A DNA stretch of 64,000 nt, from assembly GCA_036346355.1 (NCBI GenBank), contig CM070577.1, positions 49,610,309-49,674,308 on the forward strand, in the 5' to 3' direction. The number at the start of each line of letters is the position of its first letter. Positions within the stretch are counted from its first letter, which is position 1. Shown in pieces: positions 11,950-22,779 of this stretch. The translations under genes and the position numbers were made by a program. The stretch is from Rhipidocladum racemiflorum (Eukaryota > Streptophyta > Magnoliopsida > Poales > Poaceae). The notes beneath the pieces are model-generated. The model made no database searches. It saw only the letters and a program-made list of their open reading frames with translations, and was not told the DNA's origin.

Positions 11950-13999
11950 TGTAACACCCCGGCATTTAATATGCCCGAATGCTACCAAACATAAGCTAAA
12001 CAACATCTAAATACCACAAATTATCACAAATTCCAGCAAGGGTACATATGCTAAAAACCGAGATTTCGGCAGCATCTCCTTTGTTTTAACAAGCTACGAA
12101 GAATCAACAATATTATAGCAATGTAAGGCAATATGAGAGACATCTAAAACAGCAATTATAAAGACTTAACGACAATATAAGTCTAACATCAAGCACTTAA
12201 TGTCTCCAAGTGTCACATGAACAAATAAACTCTCAAATAGTAAGCTAAACATTAAAGCAATGATCATCACACGCAATTTATTATCAAACTAATAGAATGA
12301 CTTGTGGAATCATTAAGGTGAAGCTACGTGTGGGCGTGTGACTATCTCCCTTCCCCGCATGCCGTTCTCATGGTACCTAAAACAACAAGAAAACTCAAGC
12401 GTGAGTTCGAAACTCAGCAAGCATATTGCAATGGACAACAAGAACAACAACATGGCAATAACATCTCCCATCATGTATATCATCTCATTCATAAACATTT
12501 AACAATGTCATCATCATTATGTATGCGATGTAATGCAATGCTCATGTCTCCTTGGAAACTAATACCGGTATGATTGAGTACACACCCGTCGGTGTGCACC
12601 CTCTCCCCCCTTCCATCCCGAAGATGGAGGGTGCCTACTCCTCTCTTCCGTTCACCGCGGTGAAAGGAATCACGATGTTGGACTTACTCATTGGCTCTTC
12701 GGATTAGTCATATCTTTCTCACCGACCTTCCCGGATTAGATATTGACTTTCTCACCGCCCGGGCCATGTAACATGTCATGTATGCAAGCATGCCAACATC
12801 ATATATAACTCATATATTAACACATGGCATCATAACATCTTAAACATGCTCATCATGTCATAGCAATCATTAAAACATGGCAAGTGGACATATATCATGT
12901 AGACAATTCCATCTACTCTCAACATGCAACCTACAACTCGTATCCATCACAACACACTTGCCTCAACCACGTGCAACGGATTGGCGGGAAGTAGAGGGCA
13001 CTCCCGGGGTCGCACCACCTGCACATAGGTATCACACTCACAATCATAACCACAGAACAGTACACAAACCCTCATCTACCCCGACATTGCCAACGACTCG
13101 CAAAACCTAAAAACAGAGGTTATGTCCCGGCGGGACAGTAGCCTTGCAAAAGGCATAACTTGGGCTCTGGGACTCCAAATCAATTAAACGAGTACATCCT
13201 CGCGTAGCTTAGGAAATTTCCCAACTTTCTCTAGGTATAAGGAAAGACTGATTCGGCCTCTAAAGTTGTTTAATCTACAGATTACCGAGATCTATTCCAA
13301 TCGTGTCATAGATTTTAATACGCTCGGTAAAACAGTCATAACTTTCAAACGGCTGGGCGGAATTTAACGTTATTTATATTCACGGAAAGATAATGAAATT
13401 ATCTACAACTTCTTAAAAGTCCGTACGGTCAGATTCGAAGTCTAAATTGGCGAAAACAGGAACCCTAGGTCGACTGCTCATGCTGTCCCAAAACAGAAAC
13501 GTGGCAACGTCTAGATCTAACCCAAATTACTCCAATCCAGCACCACCAATTGATCTAAAAACTTGATAATCACCTTAAGAACAGTACCTATATCAATCCC
13601 AAGGAACCCCATGATCATACCTTTGCCCGACGCACGAAAACTCCAATAGATCTCCTCGCTCCTCGCTCCTCGCTCCTCGGATGGATCCACGAGGATGCAG
13701 GGGTGGGGAGGCCACCCAAGGGCAGCAAGGGGGGTGGAGGAGAGGTGGTGGAGAGGTGCAAGGGGGGGTGCACGGCACAAAGGAGGAAGGGTGGGGCGGC
13801 TAGGCAATGGAGGGGGAGAGGTGGGGCGCAAGGGCAGCAGGGGTGAACGCCCCAAAGGGGCAGGGAGACCCCTTTTTACCAGCCCTAAGCCCCTTTCCTA
13901 ATCCTAAATGGATTCCTACTCCACCCCACCAAAGCTCACAACCCCCCTTAAGGCCCAAAACCCCCCGAAAAGGCCCAAAACTCCAAAAACGGCCCGAAA
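11950..13999 (-). repeat. 5' LTR of the coding chromovirus, outer end deleted
   Basis: Closely similar to the 3' LTR, with scattered single differences. About 115 bp of the outermost U3 are missing: the sequence breaks after CGGCCCGAAA, where the 3' LTR continues with its remaining U3. The break falls in a GAAA shared with the adjoining copia sequence (13996-13999). A (CTCCTCG)4 tract lies at 13652-13679. Because the outer end is gone, the second target duplication cannot be checked. Confidence 0.88.
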
Positions 14000-14584
14000 G
14001 CCTAAGAACAAGACTTCTAAAATGACTAAAAGCCTCATCCTTAGATGCCATAAAATACACCCAAGAGTATCTAGAAAAATCATCAACAATCACAAGCACA
14101 TACTGTTTGCCTCCAAAGGATTGAACTCGAGATGGTCCAACTGTATCAAGATGTAGAAGCTGTCTGAGGCGTTTGTCATCACCATGGTAAGAGGTGGATG
14201 TGAACCTGCAATCATCTTACCATGTCTACAAGAAGAACATACTAGATTGCTATCACCCTTAAGCTTAGGCAAGCCACGTATGAGATCTAAACCACTTAGA
14301 CGAGTAAGATGATCAAAACCAACATGACCAAGTCTACGATGCCAAAAGAATAAATCTTTAGAAACATTGGCAATTAGACACCTATGCTTAGAAGAAGGTG
14401 ATGCATCAAAATCAGCTTTAAATACTCTTCCAAAACAAGAAATTTTGAACACAAGATCACCTGAAGCATCTAGCACTTTGCATTCATTTTTCTTAAAGCT
14501 TATCTCAAGATCTTCATCAAGCATTTGTGAGACAGAAAGCAAGTTATATTTCAAATTTTCAACAAGAGCCACATCTTTGAACAT
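14000..14584 (-). pseudogene. Copia GAG-pre-integrase and truncated integrase start
   Basis: The minus strand encodes an N-terminal LLSVSQMLDE motif, then FFWHRRLGHVGFDHLTRLSG with HRRLGH and the CSSC zinc pair, typical of the GAG-pre-integrase domain. Integrase begins with VIVDDFSRYSWVYFM, which contains the first catalytic Asp (about 14080), and ends abruptly after FRSLVLRLS at 14000 where chromovirus LTR begins. A frame change lies near 14100. The same segment occurs in the plus-strand copy at 50422-50777, about 6% different by my rough count. Confidence 0.83.
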
Positions 14585-15534
14585 AAACTTGTCACTTACC
14601 TTTATTGTACCTTTGCCACAACAGAAGAGGAAGAAGCATCTCCAAAAGTAACACTTTCAAGACGAGATGCACGAGTGAGGGAGGAACCAATTTTATCACC
14701 GGACATGTGGCGTGAGCATCCTAATCCACTAGCCATATGTTCTCCTTCCTCGCGAGAAGCCTACATAGCAAAACATGTCGAGGTCTCAGATCAAGGTTAG
14801 GAATGAGATTTTTGGGAATCCAAAGATCGAGACACACGACGCACAACAAAGAGGGTACAACACGATAATTTTTATGCACAAAATCAGATTTGCCTTTTCC
14901 CATGTTTCTAGGAACAGAAGGTGTTTTCATCACTCTAGGCGCATAAGAAGTAAAATGTGCTTTGCTGAAATTTAACCTAGCCTCAGTTCTTTCCTTCTTT
15001 TGTTGTTTGGCTAGTCTAAAGCAAAAATCTACTAAGTGTCCATCTCTACCACAATGAGTGCAAGTGTACTTGACATGATGTTTAGCTTTAACAGTAAAGG
15101 CACATTTTGCATTCATCATAGTAGAAGATAAGAAACCAGCAGATTGAAAAGCAATTTTCTTAGGCTCATTAGATAACTCAATTTTGTAAGGAGCCTGAAC
15201 AACGATCACGAGGTTTAGTTTCGTATGTGGCATAAGGATCAAAACCTAAACCTCTCTTGTTTGTGCTAACCTTAGATTGATCCAAAATCATGTTCAACTT
15301 TTTCTTGCCATTAGTGAAACGTTCCAAAGAATTTTGCAAGTAATCAACTTTCTTAGCAAGAGTTAAACAATTATTGCAAGGAATATCGACCTTCCCTTTC
15401 TGTTTACGACAAGTAGAGCATGAAAGAACCTCATGAGTAAGCAGATTATCAGTCAATTGAGAAACCCTAGCATTTGCATCTTTCAATTTTAATTCAAGAG
15501 TTGAGCATTTAGAACAAGAAGTTGAACCATGCAA
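14585..15534 (-). pseudogene. Copia gag tail, second zinc knuckle and broken protease
   Basis: Continues the polyprotein in frames different from gag. 15178-15534 encodes a Cys-rich, charged segment (CSKC, CSTC, CNNC pairs) with coiled-coil character. 14721-15242 contains the knuckle CTHCGRDGHLVDFC and a basic stretch. The protease active site follows at about 14715-14735: the WLVD motif is present but one base is missing directly after it, so the catalytic triplet is out of frame. At least three frame changes are needed to read across this stretch. Function: polyprotein processing and RNA binding in the intact family. Confidence 0.7.
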
Positions 15535-16946
15535 ATCATCAGTGGCACAGTTAGCATGTTAACATGTTTCTCATTTAGATGCAACAGAAGAGCGTGTTCT
15601 TTCCTAAGCAAGGTGAGCTCATTGTAAATTAAGTCACATGATTTACAAGTATCATCATCAGGAATCAATGTCTTAAGTCTAGCAATTTCAGCATTCAATG
15701 ACTCCACAAGAATATCATGTTTCTTAATTTTTCTATCACGTTTGTCAAGTAATTTTCCAAGACGGGCAATAGCATTGGCTAATTCATCATAAGAAGGATC
15801 TACCTCATTGAAGTCGCTGTCATTGCCATCCTCGGTGAAGCTATCCTTGCTGCTTGCCATGAGACACAATCCCATCAAATCATGCTTGCTTGGAGTTGCA
15901 TCATCTTCGCTGCTCTCCGAGTCCACATCGCTCAAATTGACTTGTTCAAGAGCGGAAAGAACTCGGTGAACCACCTTGCGGTTGATGAAGCTCTTCTTCT
16001 TCCTATCATTTGACGAGAACCTTTTCTTCTCATTCCTTATGTCGTTGTCCTTCTCCTCCTTTGATGTTTTTCCTGCAAGCTTAGGACAATTTGTGCGAAT
16101 ATGGTTGAGGTCACCACACTCATAGCATCTTGGAGGACCACCTCTCTTTCTCATTCTCACATTCTGCAAAGCTTTGTTAAAGCGAGAAGAGAGTAGTGCG
16201 AGATCTTCTTCAGGAAACTCTTCAAGTTGCTCATCTGTTAAAGAAGACATGGAAGACAAGGCAAAGCTAGAAGAAGAATTTGCATTTGACATGTTAGGGT
16301 TAGAGATCAAAGCAATTGATTTAATATTACCTTTCCTTGCAAGAACATCCAACTCATGAGTTTTCAATTTAGAATACAGAACATCTAATGTAAGTGTACT
16401 CATGACAGTAGATTCTCTAATGGATGTAACTTTCATCTCCCAAATAGACATGTCTAAAGCACCAAGCAATTGTCTAGCATTAGCAACATCATCAAAGCTA
16501 ACTCCAACAGTACGAAGATTACTAAGAATTTTATTGAAACGTGCAAAGAAGTCATCTAGCGACTCACCGGGTTTCATCTCAAATCGCATGTATTCTTTTT
16601 TGTAAAGATCTTGACGAACCTCTTTAATAGTGTTAGAACCCTCATGGTAATCACAAAGAGATTTCCATACCTCATATGCGGACTTGAGATGGATCACACG
16701 GTCAAAGTGGCTACGTCCCAAACCTTGGGTGATCAAGTTGCGCGCCTTGCTGTTTGCTTCAACATGTGTGCGATTGGTGTCGTTGACGTTGTCGTTTGCA
16801 GGGACTTCATATGGCTTGTAGACCTTCTCCCAAATTGTGAAGCCTTGTGCTTGGATGAACGCCTCCATCTTGGCCTTCCAAAACTGAAAATCAACACCAT
16901 CGAACACACACGGTTTTGTCGAATAACGATCCATTAATCTAATCAC
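15489..16946 (-). pseudogene. Copia Gag (UBN2-type) with CCHC knuckle, C-terminus frameshifted
   Basis: Open for 485 codons. The likely start is the Met of MDRYSTKPCVFDG (about 16932) rather than the upstream Met. Residues about 15-150 match the UBN2/Retrotran_gag_2 fold (FDGVDFQFWKAKMEAFI; YEVWKSLCDYHEGS). A knuckle CYECGDLNHIRTNC lies at about residue 275, followed by a Ser/Asp-rich acidic part and a Leu-rich coiled-coil (about residues 390-460). The last about 15 codons are out of frame; the proper continuation lies in the next frame at 15534, so a small indel sits at about 15540. Gag forms the virus-like particle. Confidence 0.85.
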
Positions 16947-16972
16947 CGGTTAAGATAGATTAGAAAAACCAC

Positions 16973-16984
16973 GCTCTGATACCA
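16973..16984 (-). other. Copia primer binding site
   Basis: TGGTATCAGAGC in element sense, two bases from the LTR end. Initiator tRNA-Met type, the same as in the gypsy family nearby. Confidence 0.92.
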
Positions 16985-16986
16985 CT

Positions 16987-18882
16987 TGTAGGATCGAAGT
17001 ATACGAATATAGCAATCAGAGGGGGGTGAATGATTGTGCGGAAGCTAAAACCAAATTCTTGATCTATTAAAAGTTCACCCCAAAACAGAACCAAATAATT
17101 GCCTCGTTTTCGACAAAAACAGAATGACAGAGGTTCAGTAAAACGCGAATTTCAGGAGATCCAACCATCGGAACGAATTGAAATTTGGACACAAGAAAAT
17201 AGATTCCAATACGAATCTAAATCAAAAAGAATCAGCTCGATCGGACTTACGGATCAAAAGTTATGAACCTCGTAAGCTTGCTATAACAGAAGATAACGAG
17301 AATTGATCTAACGTAAACTTGAAGGTTTAACAGAAACGACAAAAGTTTAATCAACTAAACTTAGAGAAACCCTAAATCAATTCTCTAGAAAGGTTTTGAT
17401 GGATCAAATTAAGATAAAACTCAAAGAACAAAAACCAATCTAGAAAAGAACAAGCATGCAAACAAGAACCAAAACAGGAAGCACTGTAGCAACGCGGTTA
17501 CTGTAGCACGCAAGGATCTAGAAGAATTGATCTTTATTTCTTTTGTCTAAAGTACTCTCATCAAAAGAGTACAAACCCTAAAACTGAGCTTGAGGCTCTC
17601 AATGCGCTCAGCTCCGATTGATGCCCTTCAACAGGAGACACCCCTCCTATTTAAAGGAGCAAAACACAAAGAGTTATGAATACAATTCCTAATCTAGAAG
17701 GAGTATGTATACAACTCCTCTTAGCCCAACCTGGCCGAGTACAACTCTTGCACGCGTATGGCAACCCTACCATACTCACGTGACTAACACTTTGCACGCG
17801 TATGGCCACCTGCCATACTCACGTGACTAACACTTTGCACGCGAATGACCTCCTGCCATTCTCACGTAACTAACCATTCTTCATGTGCACCATTCTCTTA
17901 GCCCGAACGTCCCGCATGACATCCTTGACCACCAAGACCTCAGTTCCTCCCTGAACCTAGTCCCGAACCTCAGCTCCTCCATGAACCTAGTTCCGGTCCC
18001 GTCATCGACCACGTTCGTCTTCGAGCAATACCTGCACATGAACAAACCATAAAACGATTTCGAGCACAAGTCCGCGACTTGACTCAACATTAGTCCATGC
18101 AACTACTCACACGAGCATTGCATAAAGTCCACTTCAAAACAAGCATCATGAAATTCTCACCAATTTCATAATCTCAAGGTCAAATCAAAAACTCAATTCC
18201 AAGTTTGCTCAAAACCCTAATCGAGCAAAAACGCATTCACGACGGACCAAAAAATATGGTCCGGCGTACACATGAAAAAGTCACTCAAAAAACCATTCAC
18301 AACGGACCAACAAAATCGGTCCGGTGTACAAGTGAAAGTCTCGGTTTCAAGAAGAAATCATTCCGGCGAAAACACGTTCACGACAGACTAAAGAAATCAG
18401 TCCGTCGTACATGCGAAACTTACTGGTTTCTTGGAAAATTGAGTCCGGCTCATGATCTCAAAAGCACGCCCAGCCAGACCCAAAAACTTGGTCCGTCGTA
18501 CATGCGCTGACTGCTATTTTCTTGGAAAATTGAGTTTGGCACAAGAGCTCAAGAACATGTGCACGACAGACCCAAAAACTTGGTCCGTCGTACACAAAAT
18601 CGGTTCGGCGCAAAAGGACTCAGATTCATGTTTACAACAGACCAAAAAACTTGGTTTGTCGTACATGGGAAAATGAGGTTGCCAAAGCATGTTTACGACA
18701 GACCAACAAATTTGGTCCGTCGTAGATGGGAAACTTACTGTTTTCTTTAAGTTTGGTCCGGCGCCAAAGCGAAACTTACTGTTTCTTGTCAAATTGTCAA
18801 AACACATGCACAAGCACATTTTGCAAAACCAATTCTAAGTTAATTTTTCAGTTCAAAGCCAATTTTTCAGCACATGATTTCA
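16987..18882 (-). repeat. 5' LTR of the minus-strand copia element
   Basis: About 1896 bp; TGTAGGATC... to ...CATGATTTCA on the plus strand, so TG...CA in element sense. A TATA-like TTTAAATAGG motif with downstream CTCC lies near 17645-17660 (minus). U3 holds a series of short inverted-repeat units (18235-18775). The LTR differs markedly from the plus-strand copy's LTR (54244-55356) outside a few conserved blocks. Confidence 0.85.
18235..18775 (-). repeat. Series of imperfect inverted-repeat units in copia U3
   Basis: About nine units of 35-65 bp, each with a GACGGACCAA arm, an A/T-rich centre and a TTGGTCCGTCGT arm. Arms pair to give a short hairpin. The same arrangement with different spacing fills U3 of the other copy (54335-54880). 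Confidence 0.75.
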
Positions 18883-19248
18883 CACGATCCATCCTCAATA
18901 TGAAAATTATGAACAACTAGAAAGGAGCTTAGCTAATAATTCAACTGTCATGCGCCTGCCCTCGTCATAGGTCCTTGCCTAGCATCTTATGGAGGAGTGT
19001 TGTTTGTATCCAAGGAAGTGATGCCCTCATCAACATCCAAGCCACCGCTCGTCCCTCTTGTTCCCTCCTCTGAGAATGAATACCATCCCCCTCTCTCCCT
19101 TTCTCTCATTAGTAGACTAGTAGTTGGGTTTCACCACAAAGAATTGTGGATGTGGTGAGCTGAAACATATATGTATCTCTGTAATATGGGCCTATAACGG
19201 TAATGTAATGAAGTTGTAATTTTATGAGAATTTTTACCCTTAAATTTG
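18883..19248. other. Unassigned sequence flanking copia LTR
   Basis: No ORF, RNA gene or recognised repeat. AT-rich with a short pyrimidine tract (19080-19110). It should be the original insertion flank of the copia element; CACGA (18883-18887) would be its target duplication, but the partner site is lost. Confidence 0.4.
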
Positions 19249-19383
19249 TAGTTTTGAGATAATTTTGATATGGAAGTTTTAATTTTGTGAAATTTACTTT
19301 TTCTCTCATAAAAAATAAAAAGCAGGAAATAAAGGTATGGCAGCGACCAGCCGAGCTTGATCTCTAGCTACAAGTGAGATTTC
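19249..19383 (+). repeat. Diverged direct repeat, copy 1
   Basis: Matches 20653-20787 over about 135 bp with scattered differences and small gaps (shared TTTTGATATGGAAGTT, GAGCTTGATCTC). Both copies are in the same orientation and 1.4 kb apart, as in a decayed terminal-repeat element, but no ends or primer site could be recognised. Confidence 0.5.
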
Positions 19384-19700
19384 TCGGCTTCCATTTTGCA
19401 TCACATCGTATATCACCCCTTGATGAATGGATCCCCTAGGTTAATTTCATTTTTATGTTCATATAACCTCTTGATGAACATATCCCCTAGGATTTTATTT
19501 GTTTTCTCATTACTCAACTCTCCAATCTTAATTCTAAATTTTTACAAAGGTGTAGACACAAATATATAGGGGGCTCATGGTGAGGGTGCAGCCAAAGGTG
19601 ACCGAATTCATCTTTAATTCGTGGCCAAGTGACCGACTCAAACTCCTAGATTTATATCATATGTAGGACTAGACTCTAAATAATAAAAGGAAAATTACAC
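19384..19700. other. Unassigned AT-rich sequence
   Basis: No gene or repeat recognised. Contains an inexact repeat of a TTGATGAA-ATCCCCTAGG segment (about 19420 and 19475). It ends at the MITE target duplication. Confidence 0.35.
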
Positions 19701-19703
19701 TAT

Positions 19704-19932
19704 GGCCCTATTTGGTAGAGCTCCAGCTCCATCAAATTCATGGAGTTGGTGGAGCTGGGTATCCTAGTTCCACCAGATCCATGGAGCTGGAGCTCTGAGT
19801 ATATTAAGAGTGTTTCGGTGGGTCATCTTGTTTACATTTTAGAATAAAAATATAAAGTTATTTCACTTTATTTTAGTCTACAATTTCAGATATGAGGTGG
19901 AGCTGGGATCTGGAGCTCTGTCAAACATGGCC
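19704..19932 (-). mobile_element. Tourist-like MITE, copy 2
   Basis: 229 bp with terminal inverted repeats beginning GGCCCTATTTGGTAGAGCTCC and ending ...GAGCTCTGTCAAACATGGCC; flanked by TAT on both sides (19701-19703, 19933-19935). The body aligns in reverse orientation with the MITE at 29407-29637. No coding capacity; depends on a PIF/Harbinger-type transposase if still mobile. Confidence 0.82.
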
Positions 19933-19935
19933 TAT

Positions 19936-20652
19936 GTAGTTAATTTCGAACAACAAGAGTATTGATAATTGTGGACCAAATTAAACATAAAAGGAAGCAG
20001 AGTCCAAATTTGAGTAATTGAGAGATATCTAGGTGATATTTTAAGCTTTCTAAAAAGTCCAAGAACGCCTCAATTCGAGTTCGAGATGAAAGTTATGGCC
20101 TTTTTAAGTCATGCTGGTTTGACAATCTGAGTTGGTTTCTCCAATCTGAATTGTTTTCCCTCCTATTTCTTTATGTGCAACCAAACTCTTCTATTTCTCT
20201 CCAAACTAGATGTTTGGCTTCCTTTTTCTTCCTTTCTATTCCTTTTCTTCTTTTCCCTTCCCTTTCCGACGCGGCTGATCTCTTTCTTTCATTTCTTCTT
20301 TCCCAATCCAATCACAAGATCTCTTTATTCCTTTTTCTAGACGTGCATCAAGTCTCCTCATGTGGCCTATGTGCTCCCACATGGCTGCATGGTCCATGCA
20401 CCCAATGCCACTTACCCATGCGCCGTGTCAATGCACGGAGCATAAGTACAATGTATTTTCCTTGTCTTTCATGTCTATCATGCACTAAGATTTCCACATT
20501 TACTCCTTGGCCAGCCTCTCTCTTGGCCCCATCTCCATTCATGTGTTTTTGTTGCAAAATATCGTCACTTGGTTTGCATGTGAAAAGTAACATCCAAAGT
20601 TGGTATTATTTGAGCCGCATCATATAGTTTTGTGAGATTCAAAGTGAAGTAT
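19936..20652. other. Unassigned sequence with pyrimidine-rich tract
   Basis: A frame open for 158 codons (20151-20627, plus) exists, but it is a T/C-rich tract with no recognisable domain. I do not call it a gene. The block around 20060-20130 (GAGTTCGAGATGAAAGTTATGG) resembles sequence common in LTRs of large grass gypsy elements, so this may be remnant LTR. Confidence 0.35.
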
Positions 20653-20787
20653 GTAGTTTTGTGATAATTTTGATATGGAAGTTGTAGTTTTGTGAAATTT
20701 AGTTTTTCTTCGAGAAAAAAAGACTAGTGGGAAATCAAGGTATGGCTGCAATCTAGCTAGCTTGATCTCCAGCTGCAAGTGAAACTT
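20653..20787 (+). repeat. Diverged direct repeat, copy 2
   Basis: Partner of 19249-19383. It ends exactly where the family-G LTR stub begins (20788), so it may represent the old insertion flank of that element. Confidence 0.5.
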
Positions 20788-20998
20788 TGTCAGGACCAAA
20801 ATATGCAAATCAAGACCCTCTGTGTATATCGCACTAGTCCAAGATCTCGCTAGTGCATACAGTGGCAATATTGTAACATCAACTTCATACATAGCGGGAT
20901 AATATTAAACAACTAGATTTGATAAATAAATAGATAGTGTGATGATCTTATGGTTGACTTTACATCCTTTGCATGAATCTTCAACTAGTGATATCATC
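20788..20998 (-). repeat. Stub of family-G gypsy LTR
   Basis: Starts TGTCAGGACC and aligns with the start of the LTR at 44742 (TGTCGGGACTC) over about 150 bp, including CCCTCTGTGT and CACTAGTCCAAGATC. It is then fused directly to RT coding sequence, so the rest of the LTR and the 3' part of pol have been deleted. Confidence 0.7.
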
Positions 20999-22540
20999 AT
21001 CGAAGATCAATCTTAGAGAACACTCCAGCTCATCTCAACTGATCAAACAGATCATCGATCCTAGAAAGAGAATACTTATTATTGATTATCACTTCATTAA
21101 GTGACTGATAATCAATGCACATTCTCATGCTTCCATCATTATTTTTGACAAATAGGACTAGCGCTCCTTATGGTGATGAACTAGGTCTCACAAAACCTTT
21201 CTTTAGAAGCTCTCCAATATACTTCTTCATTTCTACTAACTCATCGGTAGGTATCATATACGATATCTTTGTTATTGGGGCAGTACCAGGTACTAAGTCA
21301 ATGACAAACTCAATATTCAAATCTGGCGGCATTTCGAGCAAATCCTTAAGAAAAACTTATGGGTACTCTCTGACCACAGGCACATCTTCCATACTAAGAA
21401 CTTTCATATTGTTGACTATCAACTGACCATCAAGAACCGCATTGACTTGAAACTCCACTTTCTTACCTCTTGGGCTTTCAACGGTCACAACTAACCGCAT
21501 TGACTTGAAACTCCACTTTCTTACCTCTTGGGCTTTCAACGGTCACAACTCTTTGGTTTCAATGATACCATCTAGGGTTTGAGTGTCCAATATGATGATA
21601 TTTGTCAGAAACTCAATACCATCAACAAGCAACTTTTCTCCCAAACAACCGAGCTTAGATTTGAGTTCTGATACAGATGATTGGACCAACAAGATACACT
21701 TAAGGCTTATAACATCCAAACCATTCTTAGCAATAAAAAACCGATAAAAAAATAAATGTGAAGCTTTGGAATCAAATAAAACTACTGTAGGTACTTCTTC
21801 ATTATAGGCTCTCCAATCTACTTCTTCATTTCTACTAACTCATCAGTAGGTATCATATACGATATCTTAGTTATTGAGGCAGTACCAGGAACTAAGTCAA
21901 TGAAAAACTCAATATCCAAATCTGGCGGCATTTCGAGCAAATCCTCAAGAAAAACATATGGGTACTCTCTGACCACAGGCACATCTTCCATACTGAGAAC
22001 GTTCATATTGTTGACTATCAACTGACCATCAAGAACCACATTGACTTGAAACTCCACTTTCTCACCTCTTGGGCTTTCAACGGTAACAACTCTTTGGCCA
22101 CAATCTAGAATAGTTTGTGCTTTGAAAACCAATCCATTTCAATGATAACATCTAGGGCTTGAGTGTCCAATATGATGACATTTGCCAGAAACTCAATACC
22201 ATCAACAAACAACTTTTCTCCCAAACAACCGAGCTTAGATTTGAGTTCTGATACGGATGATTGGACCAACAAGATACACTTAAGGCTTATAACATCCAAA
22301 CCATTCTTAGCAATAAAAAACCGATAAAAAAATAAATGTATAGCTTGATTGATCATGTTCTGAACTTGCTGCATCATGGTGTGCATCAACTGAGTCTGAG
22401 CAGCCATTTTTTAAAAAAGTTCTATATATCCACTTGAGGTGACGGCTGAGAAACTGATCTTTCATTAGGATTATCATTGGAACAACTTCCACTTCCACTA
22501 GCTCCTGAGACATTAGCATGATTCTTAACCATGTGCTGAT
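20999..22540 (-). pseudogene. Decayed gypsy gag-protease-RT fragment (family G)
   Basis: Minus-strand remnants in order: start of Gag (MAAQTQLMHTMMQQVQN, about 22330-22405), a jump by deletion into protease (DSKAS at about 21755-21770 in the duplicated copy, then EFLANVIILDTQALDVIIEMDWF), the PR-RT linker (VPVVREYPYVF; MPPDLDIEF) and the RT N-terminal half (DGSMRMCIDYQSLNEV; SRIDDLFDQL at about 21050-21130). Most of Gag, the RT catalytic part, RNase H and integrase are absent. Multiple stops. An internal about 590-bp duplication is described separately. Confidence 0.8.
21228..22345 (-). repeat. Segmental tandem duplication inside the family-G fragment
   Basis: About 21228-21790 and 21828-22345 are two versions of the same PR-to-RT segment, offset by 540-600 bp depending on indels. 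Inside the first version a 58-bp unit is duplicated in tandem (about 21431-21548). Each version has its own small changes: the second has an extra about 39 bp at 22097-22135 that the first lacks. Confidence 0.85.
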
Positions 22541-22779
22541 TTTTCCAAGGGATTAGGTAAGGGGAAAAAGCATAGGTAAGGAAAATGAACTGATACTGGG
22601 AAAAGGTTTAACCCAGCAAATATAGCTAAGATCTCCAATTAAACTAGCCAACTTATTCTTAAGGTGTTAGCATGGCTTCTTACAAGTGCCTAAGGACCTT
22701 TTGCAGCACATACTAGACACACAAGAAAACAAGGTCGCAATCTAAACACACAAATCTAACGCATAAGGGGAGACGCTCT
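22541..22779 (-). other. Probable leader of the family-G element
   Basis: Lies just upstream of the Gag start in element sense and has no ORF. It is interrupted at 22779 by LARD-B; GCTCT (22775-22779) is the target duplication, so sequence from 31642 was originally continuous with it. Confidence 0.55.

Larger units (their letters stand above)
2326..13999 (-). mobile_element. Ty3/gypsy chromovirus (Tekay/Del-like), coding member of family T
   Basis: Full-structure LTR retrotransposon on the minus strand: 5' LTR (11950-13999, outer end lost), primer site, leader, gag, protease, reverse transcriptase, RNase H, integrase, chromodomain-like tail, polypurine tract and 3' LTR (2326-6777, carrying a nested solo LTR). 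The RT-RH-IN order and the C-terminal chromodomain-like motif place it in Ty3/gypsy chromoviruses; the >2 kb LTR fits the Tekay/Del branch. The two LTRs look very similar by eye, so the insertion seems fairly recent. Several frameshifts nevertheless break gag, RT and integrase, so this copy is not coding-competent. It inserted into LARD-A. Confidence 0.88.
13996..18882 (-). mobile_element. Ty1/copia element, 5' half only (SIRE/Maximus-like)
   Basis: Minus-strand copia fragment: 5' LTR, primer site, long gag with zinc knuckle, a second knuckle, broken protease, GAG-pre-integrase and only the first about 30 codons of integrase. RT, RNase H and 3' LTR are missing because the element is cut at the junction with the chromovirus LTR. 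The long gag with coiled-coil tail and the 1.9-kb LTR suggest the SIRE/Maximus branch; branch assignment is an inference. The missing 3' half of this family occurs in opposite orientation at 50422-55356. Confidence 0.85.

Noticed and set aside
16973..16984. tRNA gene at primer binding sites
   Set aside because: Only 12 bases match tRNA; no cloverleaf around any of the sites.
20151..20627. 158-codon plus-strand ORF as a possible gene
   Set aside because: T/C-rich low-complexity sequence, hydrophobic by base composition, no domain and LTR-like surroundings.
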